Part shown: positions 63,922 through 64,000 of the stretch, one piece after another
Numbering within the stretch: the first letter of the stretch is position 1
Layout: every line of letters starts with the position of its first letter
Source of the DNA: Rhopalosiphum padi
Taxonomy: Eukaryota; Arthropoda; Insecta; Hemiptera; Aphididae
DNA length: 64,000 nt
Assembly (NCBI RefSeq): GCF_020882245.1
Contig: NC_083597.1
Coordinates: 44,618,152 to 44,682,151, forward strand
Direction of reading: 5' to 3'
Notes under the pieces: model-generated
Told to the model about the DNA's origin: nothing
The model's database searches: none
What the model saw: only the letters and a program-made list of their open reading frames with translations
Program-made: the position numbers and the translations under genes

Positions 63922-64000
63922 ATGTACATACAAACACGGGTCACGTTCACGTGCAGCACCAGCACCGGCAGCGACGGCAACAGCGTCAACGGGACATGTA
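63922..64000 (+). CDS. Candidate N-terminal coding exon running off the window
   Basis: ATG at 63922 is the first Met after an in-frame TAG at 63901 and opens a frame to the window end (26 codons). Codons 6-24 nearly all end in C or G, and the peptide is Ser/Thr/Gly/Asn-rich (FTCSTSTGSDGNSVNGT). This third-position bias is unlike anything else nearby and is the best codon-periodicity signal in the window. The context at -3 (C) is weak. The alternative frame gives a Gln/Arg-rich run (QHQHRQRRQQRQR) and cannot be excluded. Family unknown. Confidence 0.38.
   Translation, partial: MYIQTRVTFTCSTSTGSDGNSVNGTC

Overview
The window looks like animal, and most probably insect, nuclear DNA. It is strongly AT-rich, full of (AT)n, (AAT)n, (CA)n and (CG)n tracts, has splice-type signals, and carries decayed eukaryotic transposons. 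The frequent 'taggtacctat'-like words and the hAT miniature elements beginning CAAGGGCGGATCCAG or CAGTGGCGCAAATA are what I would expect of an aphid (Hemiptera), but that is inference from style, not a search. I see no bacterial operon, ribosome binding site, CRISPR array, rRNA or convincing tRNA. No complete, recognisable host protein-coding gene lies in the window; it is mainly intergenic or long-intron sequence.

Layout. At 1-135 a plus-strand frame open from the window edge ends in TAG and may be the last piece of a gene to the left. From about 1.6 to 13.5 kb the DNA is an AT desert with one 158-codon minus-strand ORF (4730-5206) and one hAT fragment. GC- and CpG-richer blocks alternate with AT deserts (about 13.5-17.4, 23-25.3, 33-33.9, 44.8-45.8, 48.2-49.4, 57.5-58.8 kb, and the last 3 kb). 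These blocks hold most of the alternating purine-pyrimidine repeats and most candidate first exons.

The clearest feature is a hAT-superfamily transposon at 37761-40320, with 14-bp terminal inverted repeats and 8-bp target duplications matching at 7 of 8 bases. It keeps only the N-terminal part of a ZMYM1-like transposase (a TTF-type zinc finger and the start of the following domain), broken by a frameshift and a stop. Two smaller elements are nested inside it: a 183-bp hAT MITE with a perfect 8-bp duplication, and a 170-bp MITE with 30-bp perfect terminal inverted repeats. Another hAT MITE lies at 18162-18339. A Ty1/copia fragment (end of the RNase H region) lies on the minus strand at 62638-62802, with a possible LTR beside it.

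Host-gene evidence is limited to splice-bounded fragments. The best is a 33-nt minus-strand microexon at 62091-62123. Weaker ones are a plus-strand start and donor at 24898-24910 with a strong acceptor at 26143, a plus-strand terminal exon at 52142-52249, a GC-rich plus-strand exon at 49007-49254, and a frame running off the right edge (63922-63999). These could belong to one or several large-intron genes; sequence alone does not join them.
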